Shown piece after piece: positions 5,824 to 6,186 of a stretch of 6,186 nucleotides of DNA. The notes beneath the pieces were generated by a model. It was not told the DNA's origin. It searched no databases and saw only the letters and a list, made by a program, of their open reading frames with translations. Source of the DNA: Gemmatimonadota bacterium (GTDB lineage: Bacteria; Gemmatimonadota; Gemmatimonadetes; Gemmatimonadales; Gemmatimonadaceae); NCBI GenBank assembly GCA_947475795.1, contig CANJOX010000198.1:1-6186 (forward strand), written 5' to 3'. A program made the translations under genes and the position numbers. Position 1 is the first letter of the stretch; each line of letters starts with the position of its first letter.

Positions 5824-6186
5824 CTAGATCACGTTCCGCTCCACCAGCGGTGCGTTCGCCGCGATCCGTTCGAGTCCGAGCGGCGACACGTCCAGCGTGT
5901 GGTACGACCCCGTCGCGATCAACTCGGCCATGCCAAGCCCCACCGCTGGCGCCTGCTGCAGCCCATGTCCGGAGAAACCGGCGGCCACGAACACATTGTC
6001 GGTGCCAGGGAGCCGACCCACCAGTCCGTTCTGATCGAAGGTATTGTACTCGTAGTACCCCGCCCACGAGCTCGTCACCCGTAACGCGTCGAACTGGGGC
6101 ACGCGCTCGGCCAGTCGCGGCCACAGCCACTCCTCGAAGAGGCCGTGGTCCACCTGATCGAGCGGCGCATCGTCGATGTCTTCGCC
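5824..6186 (-). CDS. FOXRED1-like FAD-dependent oxidoreductase (DAO family), C-terminal part
   Basis: The frame is open from the right edge to TAG (5824-5826) and gives 120 residues, so the N-terminal FAD-binding part is outside the window. The visible part reads VDHGLFEEWLWPRLAERVP, then SWAGYYEYNTFDQNGLVGRL, then VFVAAGFSGHGLQQAPAVG, and it ends LVERNVI. From memory this closely follows the C-terminal end of the mitochondrial protein FOXRED1 (WAGYYDYNTFDQNG, ATGFSGHGLQQAPG, ending ENNII). The GFSGHGLQQAP segment is the conserved C-terminal FAD/substrate loop of D-amino-acid oxidase-fold enzymes. Function is amine or amino-acid oxidation by inference; the bacterial substrate is unknown. The GTG at 6153 is an internal valine, not a start, because homology continues upstream to the edge. 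It lies downstream of nothing else visible on this strand. Confidence 0.9.
   Translation of the reverse strand, partial: GEDIDDAPLDQVDHGLFEEWLWPRLAERVPQFDALRVTSSWAGYYEYNTFDQNGLVGRLPGTDNVFVAAGFSGHGLQQAPAVGLGMAELIATGSYHTLDVSPLGLERIAANAPLVERNVI

Noticed and set aside
5708..6130. Minus-strand 140-residue open frame overlapping the FOXRED1-like gene
   Set aside because: Out of frame with the strong FOXRED1 similarity; Arg/Gly/Thr-rich with no domain.

Overview
This is a GC-rich bacterial chromosome segment (roughly two-thirds G+C judged by eye, not counted). It carries six protein-coding genes and almost no unused space. Clear Shine-Dalgarno motifs are lacking in front of most starts. The gene mix (HDOD/GAF signalling protein, soluble PAS hybrid histidine kinase, FOXRED1-like oxidoreductase, VIT-family transporter) would suit an environmental bacterium such as a member of Gemmatimonadota. 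That placement is a weak inference, because no marker gene is present.

Layout, left to right. A RidA-type deaminase gene runs off the left edge on the minus strand (286 to 1). It is divergent from a plus-strand gene (383-2122) for an HDOD-GAF protein ending in a transposase-like helix-turn-helix. The 96-bp gap between them holds a perfect 16-bp palindrome that puts a TACAAT -10-like box on both strands. The HDOD gene converges on a minus-strand rhomboid protease gene (2189-2773), and the 66 bp between them consist entirely of a 14-bp tandem repeat. The rhomboid gene is divergent from a large cytosolic hybrid histidine kinase (2943-4883). That kinase converges on a VIT-family Fe/Mn transporter gene (4930-5625, minus), with a GC hairpin over the kinase stop codon. 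Next comes a roughly 100-bp element with near-perfect terminal inverted repeats that can fold into one long hairpin (5678-5778). Last is the C-terminal end of a FOXRED1-like FAD-dependent oxidoreductase (5824 to the right edge, minus).

The genes alternate in orientation and do not form an operon, so no single pathway is evident. Two are signalling proteins without an adjacent partner (HDOD-GAF-HTH and the hybrid kinase). The others are metabolite repair (RidA), membrane proteolysis (rhomboid), metal handling (VIT) and amine/amino-acid oxidation (FOXRED1-like). I do not see a clear new multi-gene system. The most unusual items are the HTH tail on the HDOD protein, the symmetric divergent promoter, the 14-bp array and the hairpin element near the right end.
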